Positions 1 through 10,882 of a stretch of DNA of 64,000 nt are shown in pieces; within the stretch, counting starts at the first letter, position 1; the number at the start of each line of letters is the position of its first letter. Position numbers and translations under genes: made by a program. The notes below the pieces were generated by a model, which saw only the letters and a list, made by a program, of their open reading frames with translations, was not told where the DNA came from and ran no database searches. Source of the stretch: Setophaga petechia (Eukaryota; Chordata; Aves; Passeriformes; Parulidae); contig JANCRA010000001.1 in assembly GCA_024362935.1 (NCBI GenBank), positions 53,479,501 through 53,543,500 on the forward strand, written 5' to 3'.

Positions 1-76
1 GTCTAGGGTAAGGGTTGTTTAATCCAAAAAGCCCTGAGCTCCAGGCACACTGCAACTGCAAAAGGTATCCCAAGGG

Positions 77-100
77 GAGCGCAAAAGCGCCACGACATCG
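77..100 (+). other. CpG-rich variable block with GCGC-AAAA-GCGC inverted repeat, example copy
   Basis: In half A, GCGC at 79-82 and GCGC at 87-90 flank AAAA, making a perfect 4-bp stem, followed by CACGACATCG. This block holds about half of the CpG sites of the unit. It is the main type-defining site: GCGCCGCGACATGG, GCGCCACGACATCG, GCGCCACAACATGG, GCACCACAACATGG and GCAACACAACATGG all occur in other units. Most changes are G to A within CpG. Confidence 0.7.
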
Positions 101-130
101 CTGCCTCCACAGCTTTTTCTTTGGTGCCAT

Positions 131-174
131 CCCTAACCCTAGGCTGATTTACCTGTCTAGGGCTAGGGTTAGGG
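131..174. repeat. Inverted telomere-like arms (potential hairpin), example copy
   Basis: CCCTAACCCTAG at 131-142 is the exact reverse complement of CTAGGGTTAGGG at 163-174, leaving a 20-nt spacer. The G-rich arm occurs again at 182-193. The same arrangement occurs in the A half of nearly every unit. In the B half the partner arm is the next unit's CTAGGGTAAGGG, with one mismatch. The array therefore holds hundreds of head-to-head telomere-type motifs rather than simple one-way telomere repeats. Hairpin or cruciform formation is inference. Confidence 0.75.
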
Positions 175-192
175 TTACGCCTAGGGTTAGGG
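160..192 (+). other. Five G-triplet tract across the A/B junction (extended-loop G-quadruplex candidate), example copy
   Basis: GGG triplets lie at 160-162, 166-168, 172-174, 184-186 and 190-192. The first three are separated by 3-nt spacers, the next spacer is 9 nt (TTACGCCTA), and the last is 3 nt. The 9-nt loop exceeds the usual 7-nt limit for canonical G4 prediction but fits extended-loop definitions. V-type units break the second triplet (CTAGAGTTAGGG) and N-type units break the third (TTATGG), so the potential differs by unit type. Folding is not shown by the sequence. Confidence 0.5.
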
Positions 193-352
193 TTTTTTAA
201 ATGAGAAAGGCTTGAGCTCCAGACACAATTCAGCTGGCAAAGGCATCCCAAGGGGATCGAAAAAGTGCCACAACATGGCTGCCTCCGCACATTTTTCCTT
301 GGGACCATCCCTAACCCTAGGCTGATTGACCAGTTTAGGGGTTAGGGTTACG

Positions 353-530
353 CCTAGGGTAAGGGTTTTTTAATCCAGAAAGCCCTGAGCTCCAGGCACA
401 CTGCAGCTGCAAAAGGTATCCCAAGGGCAGCGCAAAAGCACCACAACATGGCTGCCTCCACAGCTTTTTCTTTGGTGCCATCCCTAACCCTAGGCTGATT
501 TACCTGTCTAGGGCTAGGGTTAGGGTTACG
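353..530 (+). repeat. Half-repeat A (178 bp), example copy
   Basis: First half of the 351-bp dimer. In order it contains CCTAGGGTAAGGG, a T-rich stretch leading to AATCCAGAAAGCC, GAGCTCCAGGCACACTGC, GGTATCCCAAGGG, a variable CpG-containing block near offset 76-99, GCTGCCTCCACAGC, a CCCTAACCCTAGG block and the G-rich block CTAGGGCTAGGGTTAGGG ending TTACG. It aligns over its full length with half B, roughly three quarters identical by eye with small indels, so A and B are ancient tandem duplicates. The variable CpG block and the first 15 bases carry most of the differences that distinguish unit types. Confidence 0.93.
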
Positions 531-703
531 CCTAGGGTTAGGGTTTTTTAAATGAGAAAGGCTTGAGCTCCAGACACAATTCAGCTGGCAAAGGCATCCC
601 AAGGGGATCGAAAAAGTGCCACAACATGGCTGCCTCCGCACATTTTTCCTTGGGACCGTCCCTAACCCTAGGCTGATTGACCAGTTTAGTAGTTAGGGTT
701 ACG
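531..703 (+). repeat. Half-repeat B (173 bp), example copy
   Basis: Second half of the dimer. In order it contains CCTAGGGTTAGGG, TTTTTTAAATGAGAAAGG, GAGCTCCAGACACAATTCAG, GGCATCCCAAGGGGATCG, GTGCCACAACATGGCTGCC, TTTTTCCTTGGGACCGTCCC, a CCCTAACCCTAGG block, TGATTGACC, then one of three endings (CAGTTTAGGGG, CAGTTTAGTAG or TGTTTTGGGG) and TTAGGGTTACG. SacI (GAGCTC), AvrII (CCTAGG) and StyI (CCWWGG) sites recur in both halves, while DraI (TTTAAA) and TaqI (TCGA) sites are typical of B. Half lengths of 173-178 bp are in the nucleosome-scale range common for satellite monomers. Confidence 0.93.
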
Positions 704-2458
704 CCTAGGGTAAGGGTTGTTTAATCCAAAAAGCCCTGAGCTCCAGGCACACTGCAACTGCAAAAGGTATCCCATGGGGAGCGCAAAAGCGCCGCGACAT
801 GGCTGCCTCCACACCTTTTTCTTTGGTGCCATCCCTAACCCTAGGCTGATTTACCTGTCTAGGGCTAGGGTTAGGGTTACGCCTAGGGTTAGGGTTTTTT
901 AAATGAGAAAGGCTTGAGCTCCAGACACAATTCAGCTGGCAAAGGCATCCCAAGTGGATCGAAAAAGTGCCACAACATGGCTGCCTCCGCACATTTTTCC
1001 TTGGGACCGTCCCTAACCCTAGGCTGATTGACCAGTTCAGCAGTTAGGGTTACGCCTAGGGTAAGGGTTTTTTAATCCAGAAAGCCCTGAGCTCCAGGCA
1101 CACTGCAACTGCAAAAGGTATCCCAAGGGGAGCGCAAAATCGCCACGACATCGCTGCCTCCACAGCTTTTTCTTTGGTGCCATCCCTAACCCTAGTCTGT
1201 TTTACCTGTCTAGGGCTAGAGTTAGGGTTACGCCTAGGGTTAGGGTTTTTTAAATGAGAAAGGCTTGAGCTCCAGACACAATTCAGCTGGCAAAGGCATC
1301 CCAAGGGGATCGAAAAAGTGCCACAACATGGCTGCCTCCGCACATTTTTCCTTGGGACCGTCCCTAACCCTAGGCTGATTGACCAGTTTAGTAGTTAGGG
1401 TTACGCCTAGGGTAAGGGTTGTTTAATCCAAAAAGCCCTGAGCTCCAGGCACACTGCAACTGCAAAAGGTATCCCAAGGGGAGCGCAAAAGCGCCGCGAC
1501 ATGGCTGCCTCCACAGCTTTTTCTTTGGTGCCATCCCTAACCCTAGGCTGATTTACCTGTCTAGGGCTTTGGTTAGGGTTACGCCTAGGGTTAGGGTTTT
1601 TTAAATGAGAAAGGCTTGAGCTCCAGACACAATTCAGCTGGCAAAGGCATCCCAAGGGGATCGACAAAGTGCCACAACATGGCTGCCTCCCCACATTTTT
1701 CCTTGGGACCGTCCCTAACCCTAGGCTGATTGACCAGTTTAGTAGTTAGGGTTACGCCTAGGGTAAGGGTTTTTTAATCCAGAAAGCCCTGAGCTCCAGG
1801 CACACTGCAACTGCAAAAGGTATCCCAAGGGGAGCGCAAAATCGCCACGACATCGCTGCCTCCACAGCTTTTTCTTTGGTGCCATCCCTAACCCTAGGCT
1901 GATTTACCTGTCTAGGGCTAGGGTTAGGGTTACGCCTAGGGTTAGGGTTTTTTAAATGAGAAAGCCTTGAGCTCCAGACACAATTCAGCTGGCAAAGGCA
2001 TCCCAAGGGGATCGAAAACGTGTAACAACATGGCTGCCTGCGCACATTTTTCCTTGGGACCGTCCCTAACCCTAGGCTGATTGACCTGTTTTGGGGTTAG
2101 GGTTACGCCTAGGGTAAGGGTTTTTTAATCCAAAAAGCCCTGAGCTCCAGGCACACTGCAACTGCAAAAGGTATCCCAAGGGGAGCGCAAAAGCAACACA
2201 ACATGGCTGCCTCCACAGCTTTTTCTTTGCTGCCATCCCTAACCCTAGGCTGATTTACCTGTCTAGGGCTAGGGTTAGGGTTAAGCCTAGGGTTAGGGTT
2301 TTTTAAATGAGAAAGACTTGAGCTCCAGACACAATTCAGCTGGCAAAGGCATCCCAAGGGGATCGAAAAAGTGCCACAACATGGCTGCCTCCCCACATTT
2401 TTCCTTGGGACCGTCCCTAACCCTAGGCTGATTGACCAGTTTAGTAGTTAGGGTTACG

Positions 2459-4564
2459 CCTAGGGTAAGGGTTTTTTAATCCAGAAAGCCCTGAGCTCCA
2501 GGCACAGTGCAACTGCAAAAGGTATCCCAAGGGGAGCGCAAAAGCGCCGCGACATGGCTGCCTCCACAGCTTTTTCTTTGGTGCCATCCCTAACCCTAGG
2601 CTGATTTACCTGTCTAGGGCTAGGGTTAGGGTTACGCCTAGGGTTAGGGTTTTTTAAATGAGAAAGGCTTGAGCTCCAGACACAATTCAGCTGGCAAAGG
2701 CATCCCAAGGGGATCGAAAAAGTGCCACAACATGGCTGCCTCCGCCCATTTTTCCTTGGGACCGTCCCTAACCCTAGGCTGATTGACCTGTTTTGGGGTT
2801 AGGGTTACGTCCAGGGTAAGGGTTGTTTAATCCAAAAAGCCCTGAGCTCCAGGCACACTGCAACTGCAAAAGGTATCCCAAGGGGAGCGCAAAAGCGCCA
2901 CGACATCGCTGCCTCCACAGCTTTTTCTTTGGTGCCATCCCTAACCCTAGGCTGATTTACCTGTCTAGGGCTAGGGTTAGGGTTACGCCTAGGGTTAGGG
3001 TTTTTTAAATGAGAAAGGCTTGAGCTCCAGACACAATTCAGCTGGCAAAGGCATCCCAAGGGGATCGAAAACGTGCAACAACATGGCTGCCTCCGCACAT
3101 TTTTCCTTGGGACCGTCCCTAACCCTAGGCTGATTGACCAGTTTAGGGGTTAGGGTTACGCCTAGGGTAAGGGTTGTTTAATCCAAAAAGCCCTGAGCTC
3201 CAGGCACACTGCAACTGCAAAAGGTATCCCAAGGGGAGCGCAAAAGCGCCGCGACATGGCTGCCTCCACAGCTTTTACTTTGGTGCCATCCCTAACCATA
3301 GGCTGATTTACCTGTCTAGGGCTAGGGTTAGGGTTAAGCCTAGGGTTAGGGTTTTTTAAATGAGAAAGACTTGAGCTCCAGACACAATTCAGCTGGCAAA
3401 GGCATCCCAAGGGGATCGAAAAAGTGCCACAACATGGCTGCCTCCGCACATTTTTCCTTGGGACCGTCCCTAACCCTAGGCTGATTGACCTGTTTTGGGG
3501 TTAGGGTTACGCCTAGGGTAAGGGTTTTTTAATCCAGAAAGCCCTGAGCTCCAGGCACAGTGCAACTGCAAAAGGTACCCCAAGGGGAGCGCAAAAGCGC
3601 CGCGACATGGCTGCCTCCACAGCTTTTTCTTTGGTGCCATCCCTAACCCTAGTCTGTTTTACCTGTCTAGGGCTAGGGTTAGGGTTAAGCCTAGGGTTAG
3701 GGTTTTTTAAATGAGAAAGGCTTGAGCTCCAGACACAATTCAGCTGGCAAAGGCATCCCAAGGGGATCGAAAAAGTGCCACAACATGGCTGCCTCCGCCC
3801 ATTTTTCCTTGGGACCGTCCCTAACCCTAGGCTGATTGACCTGTTTTGGGGTTAGGGTTACGTCCAGGGTAAGGGTTGTTTAATCCAAAAAGCCCTGAGC
3901 TCCAGGCACACTGCAACTGCAAAAGGTATCCCAAGGGGAGCGCAAAAGCGCCACGACATCGCTGCCTCCACAGCTTTTTCTTTGGTGCCATCCCTAACCC
4001 TAGGCTGATTTACCTGTCTAGGGCTAGGGTTAGGGTTACGCCTAGGGTTAGGGTTTTTTAAATGAGAAAGGCTTGAGCTCCAGACACAATTCAGCTGGCA
4101 AAGGCATCCCAAGGGGATCGAAAACGTGCAACAACATGGCTGCCTCCGCACATTTTTCCTTGGGACCGTCCCTAACCCTAGGCTGATTGACCAGTTTAGG
4201 GGTTAGGGTTACGCCTAGGGTAAGGGTTGTTTAATCCAAAAAGCCCTGAGCTCCAGGCACACTGCAACTGCAAAAGGTATCCCAAGGGGAGCGCAAAAGC
4301 GCCGCGACATGGCTGCCTCCACAGCTTTTTCTTTGGTGCCATCCCTAAGCCTAGGCTGATTTACCTGTCTAGGGCTAGGGTTAGGGTTACGCCTAGGGTT
4401 AGGGTTTTTTAAATGAGAAAGGCTTGAGCTCCAGACACAATTCAGCTGGCAAAGGCATCCCAAGGGGATCGACAAAGTGCCACAACATGGCTGCCTCCCC
4501 ACATTTTTCCTTGGGACCGTCCCTAACCCTAGGCTGATTGACCAGTTTAGTAGTTAGGGTTACG
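2459..4564. repeat. Tandem duplication of a 3-unit block (2 x 1,053 bp)
   Basis: The first copy is 2459-3511 and the second 3512-4564. The pair shares CACAGTGC (near 2503 and 3556), seen nowhere else in the window, and ACGTCCAGGG (near 2808 and 3861), otherwise seen only near 38268. The copies are in register at exactly 3 x 351 bp. They have since diverged: the second copy's first unit carries V-type TAGTCTG, and the third units differ (the first has TTTACTTTGG and CCTAACCATAGG). This fits a local unequal exchange. Confidence 0.8.
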
Positions 4565-5266
4565 CCTAGGGTAAGGGTTTTTTAATCCAGAAAGCCCTGA
4601 GCTCCAGGCACACTGCAACTGCAAAAGGTATCCCAAGGGGAGCGCAAAAGCGCCGCGACATGGCTGCCTCCACAGCTTTTTCTTTGGTGCCATCCCTAAC
4701 CCTAGGCTGATTTACCTGTCTAGGGCTAGGGTTAGGGTTACGCCTAGGGTTAGGGTTTTTTAAATGAGAAAGCCTTGAGCTCCAGACACAATTCAGCTGG
4801 CAAAGGCATCCCAAGGGGATCGACAAAGTGCCACAACATGGCTGCCTCCCCACATTTTTCCTTGGGACCGTCCCTAACCCTAGGCTGATTGACCAGTTTA
4901 GTAGTTAGGGTTACGCCTAGGGTAAGGGTTTTTTAATCCAGAAAGCCCTGAGCTCCAGGCACACTGCAACTGCAAAAGGTATCCCAAGGGGAGCGCAAAA
5001 GCGCCGCGACATGGCTGCCTCCACAGCTTTTTCTTTGGTGCCATCCCTAACCCTAGGCTGATTTACCTGTCTAGGGCTAGGGTTAGGGTTACGCCTAGGG
5101 TTAGGGTTTTTTAAATGAGAAAGGCTTGAGCTCCAGACACAATTCAGCAGGCAAAGGCATCCCAAGGGGATCAAAAAAGTGCCACAACATGGCTGCCTCC
5201 GCCCATTTTTCCTTGGGACCGTCCCTAACCCTAGGCTGATTGACCTGTTTTGGGGTTAGGGTTACG
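4565..5266. repeat. Two linker units before the first cassette
   Basis: The unit from 4565 is R-like with CTCCCCACA. The unit from 4916 has CAGCAGGCAAAGG, GGGATCAAAAAAG (CpG lost) and CTCCGCCCATT in half B, the same combination as position 10 of the right-hand 11-unit repeat. The next unit begins ACGTCTAGGG and is G-type. Confidence 0.6.
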
Positions 5267-8200
5267 TCTAGGGTAAGGGTTGTTTAATCCAAAAAGCCCT
5301 GAGCTCCAGGCACACTGCAACTGCAAAAGGTATCCCAAGGGGAGCGCAAAAGCAACACAACATGGCTGCCTCCACAGCTTTTTCTTTGATGCCATCCCTA
5401 ACCCTAGGCTGATTTACCTGTCTAGGGCTAGGGTTAGGGTTAAGCCTAGGGTTAGGGTTTTTTAAATGAGAAAGACTTGAGCTCCAGACACAATTCAGCT
5501 GGCAAAGGCATCCCAAGGGGATCGAAAAAGTGCCACAACATGGCTGCCTCCGCACATTTTTCCTTGGGACCGTCCCTAACCCTAGGCTGATTGACCAGTT
5601 TAGGGGTTAGGGTGACGCCTAGGGTAAGGGTTTTTTAATCCAGAAAGCCCTGAGCTCCAGGCACACTGCAGCTGCAAAAGGTATCCCAAGGGGAGCGCAA
5701 AAGCACCACAACATGGCTGCCTCCACAGCTTTTTCTTTGGTGCCATCCCTAACCCTAGGCTGATTTACCTGTCTAGGGCTAGGGTTAGGGTTACGCCTAG
5801 GGTTAGGGTTTTTTAAATGAGAAAGGCTTGAGCTCCAGACACAATTCAGCTGGCAAAGGCATCCCAAGGGGATCGAAAAAGTGCCACAACATGGCTGCCT
5901 CCGCACATTTTTCCTTGGGACCGTCCCTAACCCTAGGCTGATTGACCAGTTTAGTAGTTAGGGTTACGCCTAGGGTAAGGGTTGTTTAATCCAAAAAGCC
6001 CTGAGCTCCAGGCACACTGCAACTGCAAAAGGTATCCCAAGGGGAGCGCAAAAGCGCCGCGACATGGCTGCCTCCACAGCTTTTTCTTTGGTGCCATCCC
6101 TAACCCTAGGCTGATTTACCTGTCTAGGGCTAGGGTTAGGGTTACGCCTAGGGTTAGGGTTTTTTAAATGAGAAAGGCTTGAGCTCCAGACACAATTCAG
6201 CTGGCAAAGGCATCCCAAGTGGATCGAAAAAGTGCCACAACATGGCTGCCTCCGCACATTTTTCCTTGGGACCGTCCCTAACCCTAGGCTGATTGACCAG
6301 TTTAGTAGTTAGGGTTACGCCTAGGGTAAGGGTTTTTTAATCCAGAAAGCCCTGAGCTCCAGGCACACTGCAACTGCAAAAGGTATCCCAAGGGGAGCGC
6401 AAAAGCGCCACGACATCGCTGCCTCCACAGCTTTTTCTTTGGTGCCATCCCTAACCCTAGTCTGTTTTACCTGTCTAGGGCTAGAGTTAGGGTTACGCCT
6501 AGGGTTAGGGTTTTTTAAATGAGAAAGGCTTGAGCTCCAGACACAATTCAGCTGGCAAAGGCATCCCAAGGGGGTCGAAAAAGTGCCACAACATGGCTGC
6601 CTCCGCACATTTTTCCTTGGGACCGTCCCTAACCCTAGGCTGATTGACCAGTTTAGTAGTTAGGGTTACGCCTAGGGTAAGGGTTGTTTAATCCAAAAAG
6701 CCCTGAGCTCCAGGCACACTGCAACTGCAAAAGGTATCCCAAGGGGAGCGCAAAAGCGCCGCGACATGGCTGCCTCCACAGCTTTTTCTTTGGTGCCATC
6801 CCTAACCCTAGGCTGATTTACCTGTCTAGGGCTAGGGTTAGGGTTACGCCTAGGGTTAGGGTTTTTTAAATGAGAAAGGCTTGAGCTCCAGACACAATTC
6901 AGCTGGCAAAGGCATCCCAAGGGGATCGAAAAAGTGCCACAACATGGCTGCCTCCCCACATTTTTCCTTGGGACCGTCCCTAACCCTAGGCTGATTGACC
7001 AATTTAGTAGTTAGGGTTACGCCTACGGTAAGGGTTTTTTAATCCAGAAAGCCCTGAGCTCCAGGCACGCTGCAACTGCAAAAGGTATCCCAAGGGGAGC
7101 GCAAAAGCGCCACAACATGGCTGCCTCCACAGCTTTTTCTTTGCTGCCATCTCTAAGCCTAGGCTGATTTACCTGTCTAGGGCTAGGGTTAGGGTTACGC
7201 CTAGGGTTAGGGTTTTTTAAATGAGAAAGGCTTGAGCTCCAGACACAATTCAGCTGGCAAAGGCATCCCAAGGGGATCGAAAACGTGCAACAACATGGCT
7301 GCCTCCTCACATTTTTCCTTGGGACCGTCCCTAACCCTAGGCTGATTGACCAGTTTAGGGGTTAGGGTTACGCCGGGGGTAAGGGTTTTTAAATCCAGAA
7401 AGCCCTGAGCTCCAGGCACGCTGCAAATGCAAAAGGTATCCCAAGGGGGACGCAAAAGCGCCACAACATGGCTGCCTCCACAGCTTTTTCTTTGGTGCCA
7501 TCCCTAACCCTAGGCTGATTTACCTGTCTAGGGCTAGGGTTAGGGTTACGCCTAGGGTTAGTGTTTTTTAAATGAGAAAGGCTTGAGCTCCAGACACAAT
7601 TCAGCTGGCAAAGGCATCCCAAGGGGATCGAAAACGTGCAACAACATGGCTGCCTCCTCACATTTTTCCTTGGGACCGTCCCTAACCCTAGGCTGATTGA
7701 CCTGTTTTGGGGTTAGGGTTACGCCTAGGGTAAGGGTTGTTTAATCCAAAAAGCCCTGAGCTCCAGGCACACTGCAACTGCAAAAGGTATCCCAAGGGGA
7801 GCGCAAAATCGCCACAACATGGCTGCCTCCACAGCTTTTTCTTTGCTGCCATCCCTAACCCTAGGCTGATTTACCTGTCTAGGGCTAGGGTTAGGGTTAA
7901 GCCTAGGGTTAGGGTTTTTTAAATGAGAAAGACTTGAGCTCCAGACACAATTCAGCTGGCAAAGGCATCCCAAGGGGATCGAAAAAGTGCCACAACATGG
8001 CTGCCTCCGCACATTTTTCCTTGGGACCGTCCCTAACCCTAGGCTGATTGACCAGTTTAGTAGTTAGGGTTACGCCTAGGGTAAGGGTCGTTTAATCCAA
8101 AAAGCCCTGAGCTCCAGGCACACTGCAACTGCAAAAGGTATCCCAAGGGGAGCGCAAAAGCCCCGCGACATGGCTGCCTCCACAGCTTTTTCTTTGGTGC

Positions 8201-10882
8201 CATCCCTAACCCTAGGCTGATTTACCTGTCTAGGGCTAGGGTTAGGGTTACGCCTAGGGTTAGGGTTTTTTAAATGAGAAAGGCTTGAGCTCCAGACACA
8301 ATTCAGCTGGCAAAGGCATCCCAAGGGGATCGAAAAAGTGCCACAACATGGCTGCCTCCCCACATTTTTCCTTGGGACCGTCCCTAACCCTAGGCTGATT
8401 GACCAATTTAGTAGTTAGGGTTACGCCTACGGTAAGGGTTTTTTAATCCAGAAAGCCCTGAGCTCCAGGCACGCTGCAACTGCAAAAGGTATCCCAAGGG
8501 GAGCGCAAAAGCGCCACAACATGGCTGCCTCCACAGCTTTTTCTTTGCTGCCATCCCTAAGCCTAGGCTGATTTACCTGTCTAGGGCTAGGGTTAGGGTT
8601 ACGCCTAGGTTTAGGGTTTTTTAAATGAGAAAGGCTTGAGCTCCAGACACAATTCAGCTGGCAAAGGCATCCCAAGGGGATCGAAAACGTGCAACAACAT
8701 GGCTGCCGCCGCACATTTTTCCTTGGGACCGTCCCTAACCCTAGGCTGATTGACCAGTTTAGGGGTTAGGGTTACGCCGGGGGTAAGGGTTTTTAAATCC
8801 AGAAAGCCCTGAGCTCCAGGCACGCTGCAAATGCAAAAGGTATCCCAAGGGGGACGCAAAAGCGCCACAACATGGCTGCCTCCACAGCTTTTTCTTTGGT
8901 GCCATCCCTAACCCTAGGCTGATTTACCTGTCTAGGGCTAGGGTTAGGGTTACGCCTAGGGTTAGGGTTTTTTAAATGAGAAAGGCTTGAGCTCCAGACA
9001 CAATTCAGCTGGCAAAGGCATCCCAAGGGGATCGAAAAAGTGCCACAACATGGCTGCCTCCGCACATTTTTCCTTGGGACCGTCCCTAACCCTAGGCTGA
9101 TTGACCAGTTTAGTAGTTAGGGTTAGGCCTAGGGTAAGGGTTTTTTAATCCAGAAAGCCCTGAGCTCCAGGCACACTGCAACTGCAAAAGGTATCCCAAG
9201 GGGAGCGGAAAAGCGCCGCGACATCGCTGCCTCCACAGCTTTTTCTTTGGTGCCATCCCTAACCCTAGGCTGATTTACCTGTCTAGGGCTAGGGTTAGGG
9301 TTACGCCTAGGGTTAGGGTTTTTTAAATGAGAAAGGCTTGAGCTCCAGACACAATTCACCTGGCAAAGGCATCCCAAGGGGATCGAAAAAGTGCCACAAC
9401 ATGGCTGCCTCCGCACATTTTTCCTTGGGACCGTCCCTAACCCTAGGCTGATTGACCAGTTTAGTAGTTAGGGTTACGCCTAGGGTAAGGGTTGTTTAAT
9501 CCAAAAAGCCCTGAGCTCCAGGCACACTGCAACTGCAAAAGGTATCCCAAGGGGAGCGCAAAAGCGCCACATCATGGCTGCCTCCACAGCTTTTCCTTTG
9601 GTGCCATCCCTAACCCTAGGCTGATTTACCTGTCTAGGGCTAGGGTTAGGGTTACGCCTAGGGTTAGGGTTTTTTAAATGAGAAAGGCTTGAGCTCAAGA
9701 CACAATTCAGCAGGCAAAGGCATCCCAAGGGGATCGAAAAAGTGCCACAACATGGCTTCCTCCGCACATTTTTCCTTGGGACCGTCCCTAACCCTAGGCT
9801 GATTGACCTGTTTTGGGGTTAGGGTTACGCCTAGGGTAAGGGTTGTTTAATCCAAAAAGCCCTGAGCTCCAGGCACACTGCAACTGCAAAAGGTATCCCA
9901 AGGGGAGCGCAAAAGCGCCGCAACATGTCTGCCTCCACAGCTTTTTCTTTGGTGCCATCCCTAACCCTAGGCTGATTTACCTGTCTAGGGCTAGGGTTAG
10001 GGTTACGCCTAGGGTTAGGGTTTTTTAAATGAGAAAGGCTTGAGCTCCAGAAACAATTCAGCTGGCAAAGGCATCCCAAGGGGATCGAAAACGTGCCACA
10101 ACATGGCTGCCGCCGCACATTTTTCCTTGGGACCGTCCCTAACCCTAGGCTGATTGACCTGTTTTGGGGTTAGGGTTACGCCTAGGGTAAGGGTTGTTTA
10201 ATCCAAAAAGCCCTGAGCTCCAGGCACACTGCAACTGCAAAAGGTATCCCATGGGGAGCGCAAAAGCGCCGCGACATGGCTGCCTCCACAGCTTTTTCTT
10301 TGGTGCCATCCCTAACCCTAGGCTGATTTACCTGTCTAGGGCTAGGGTTAGGGTTACGCCTAGGGTTAGGGTTTTTTAAATGAGAAAGGCTTGAGCTCCA
10401 GGAACAATTGAGCTGGCAAAGGCATCCCAAGGGGATCGAAAAAGTTCAACAACATGGCTGCCTCCTCACATTTTTCCTTGGGACCGTCCCTAACCCTAGG
10501 CTGATTGACCAGTTTAGGGGTTAGGGTTACGCCTAGGGTAAGGGTTTTTAAATCCAGAAAGCCCTGAGCTCCAGGCACGCTGCAACTGCAAAAGGTATCC
10601 CAAAGGGAGCGCAAAAGCAACACAACATGGCTGCCTCCACAGCTTTTTCTTTGGTGCCATCCCTAACCCTAGGCTGATTTACCTGTCTAGGGCTAGGGTT
10701 ATGGTTAAGCCTAGGGGTAGGGTTTTTTAAATGAGAAAGGCTTGAGCTCCAGACACAATTCAGCTGGCAAAGGCATCCCAAGGGGATCGAAAAAGTGCCA
10801 CAACATGGCTGCCTCCGCACATTTTTCCTTGGGACCGTCCCTAACCCTAGGCTGATTGACCAGTTTAGGGGTTAGGGTTACG
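5267..10882. repeat. 12-unit cassette G to N with a 4-unit internal insertion (16 units, 5,616 bp)
   Basis: Unit order is G (5267), P (5618), H (5969), V (6320), R (6671), C (7022), Z (7373), then an extra unit (7724) plus R, C and Z again (8075, 8426, 8777), then Q (9128), K (9479), E (9830), X (10181) and N (10532). Length is exactly 16 x 351, so no net indel. The order outside the extra four units is identical to the intact 12-unit copies at 15797 and 31249. Confidence 0.8.
6671..9127. repeat. R-C-Z block duplicated 1,404 bp apart inside the cassette
   Basis: R-C-Z occurs at 6671-7723 and again at 8075-9127, separated by one unit (7724-8074) of another type with TTTGCTGCC and TTAAGCC. CCTACGGTAAGG occurs near 7022 and 8426, and CGCCGGGGGTAAGG near 7371 and 8775, each pair 1,404 bp (4 units) apart. 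The second R differs (GGTCGTTTAATCC, AAAGCCCCGCGAC). Confidence 0.8.

Larger units (their letters stand above)
1..2458. repeat. Mixed units at the left edge, including a P-H-V-R run
   Basis: Seven units. Unit 2 (from 353) has CTGCAGCTGC (P). Unit 3 (from 704) has CCCATGGGG and CCCAAGTGG (H). Unit 4 (from 1055) has TAGTCTGTTTTACC and CTAGAGTTAGGG (V). Unit 5 (from 1406) is R-like. Unit 6 (from 1757) combines AAAATCGCC in A with CGTGTAAC in B. Unit 7 (from 2108) has GCAACACAACATGG and TTAAGCC. The P-H-V-R order matches the left part of the 12-unit cassette seen further right, so this is probably the remnant of another copy that started outside the window. Confidence 0.7.

Noticed and set aside
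15..200. Plus-strand 61-codon ORFs
   Set aside because: They begin with TTG, exist only where the unit has GTTTAATCC instead of TTTTTTAATCC, and end in the telomere-like block. No coding signal was seen.
245..268. CENP-B box-like sequence on the minus strand of half B (TTTCGATCCCCTTGGGA)
   Set aside because: It keeps TTCG and GGG but lacks the essential central A and the C of CGGG. Two core mismatches make CENP-B binding unlikely.
250..300. CTCF-like site in TGTGCGGAGGCAGCCA (minus strand)
   Set aside because: Only the GGCAG part fits the CTCF core, and other key positions mismatch.
3..641. Minus-strand ORFs of about 82-108 codons in nearly every unit
   Set aside because: They begin with GTG rather than ATG, recur because 351 is divisible by 3, contain telomere-motif translations such as NPNPRRNPNPSP, vary at indels and have no recognisable domain. 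They are repeat artefacts.
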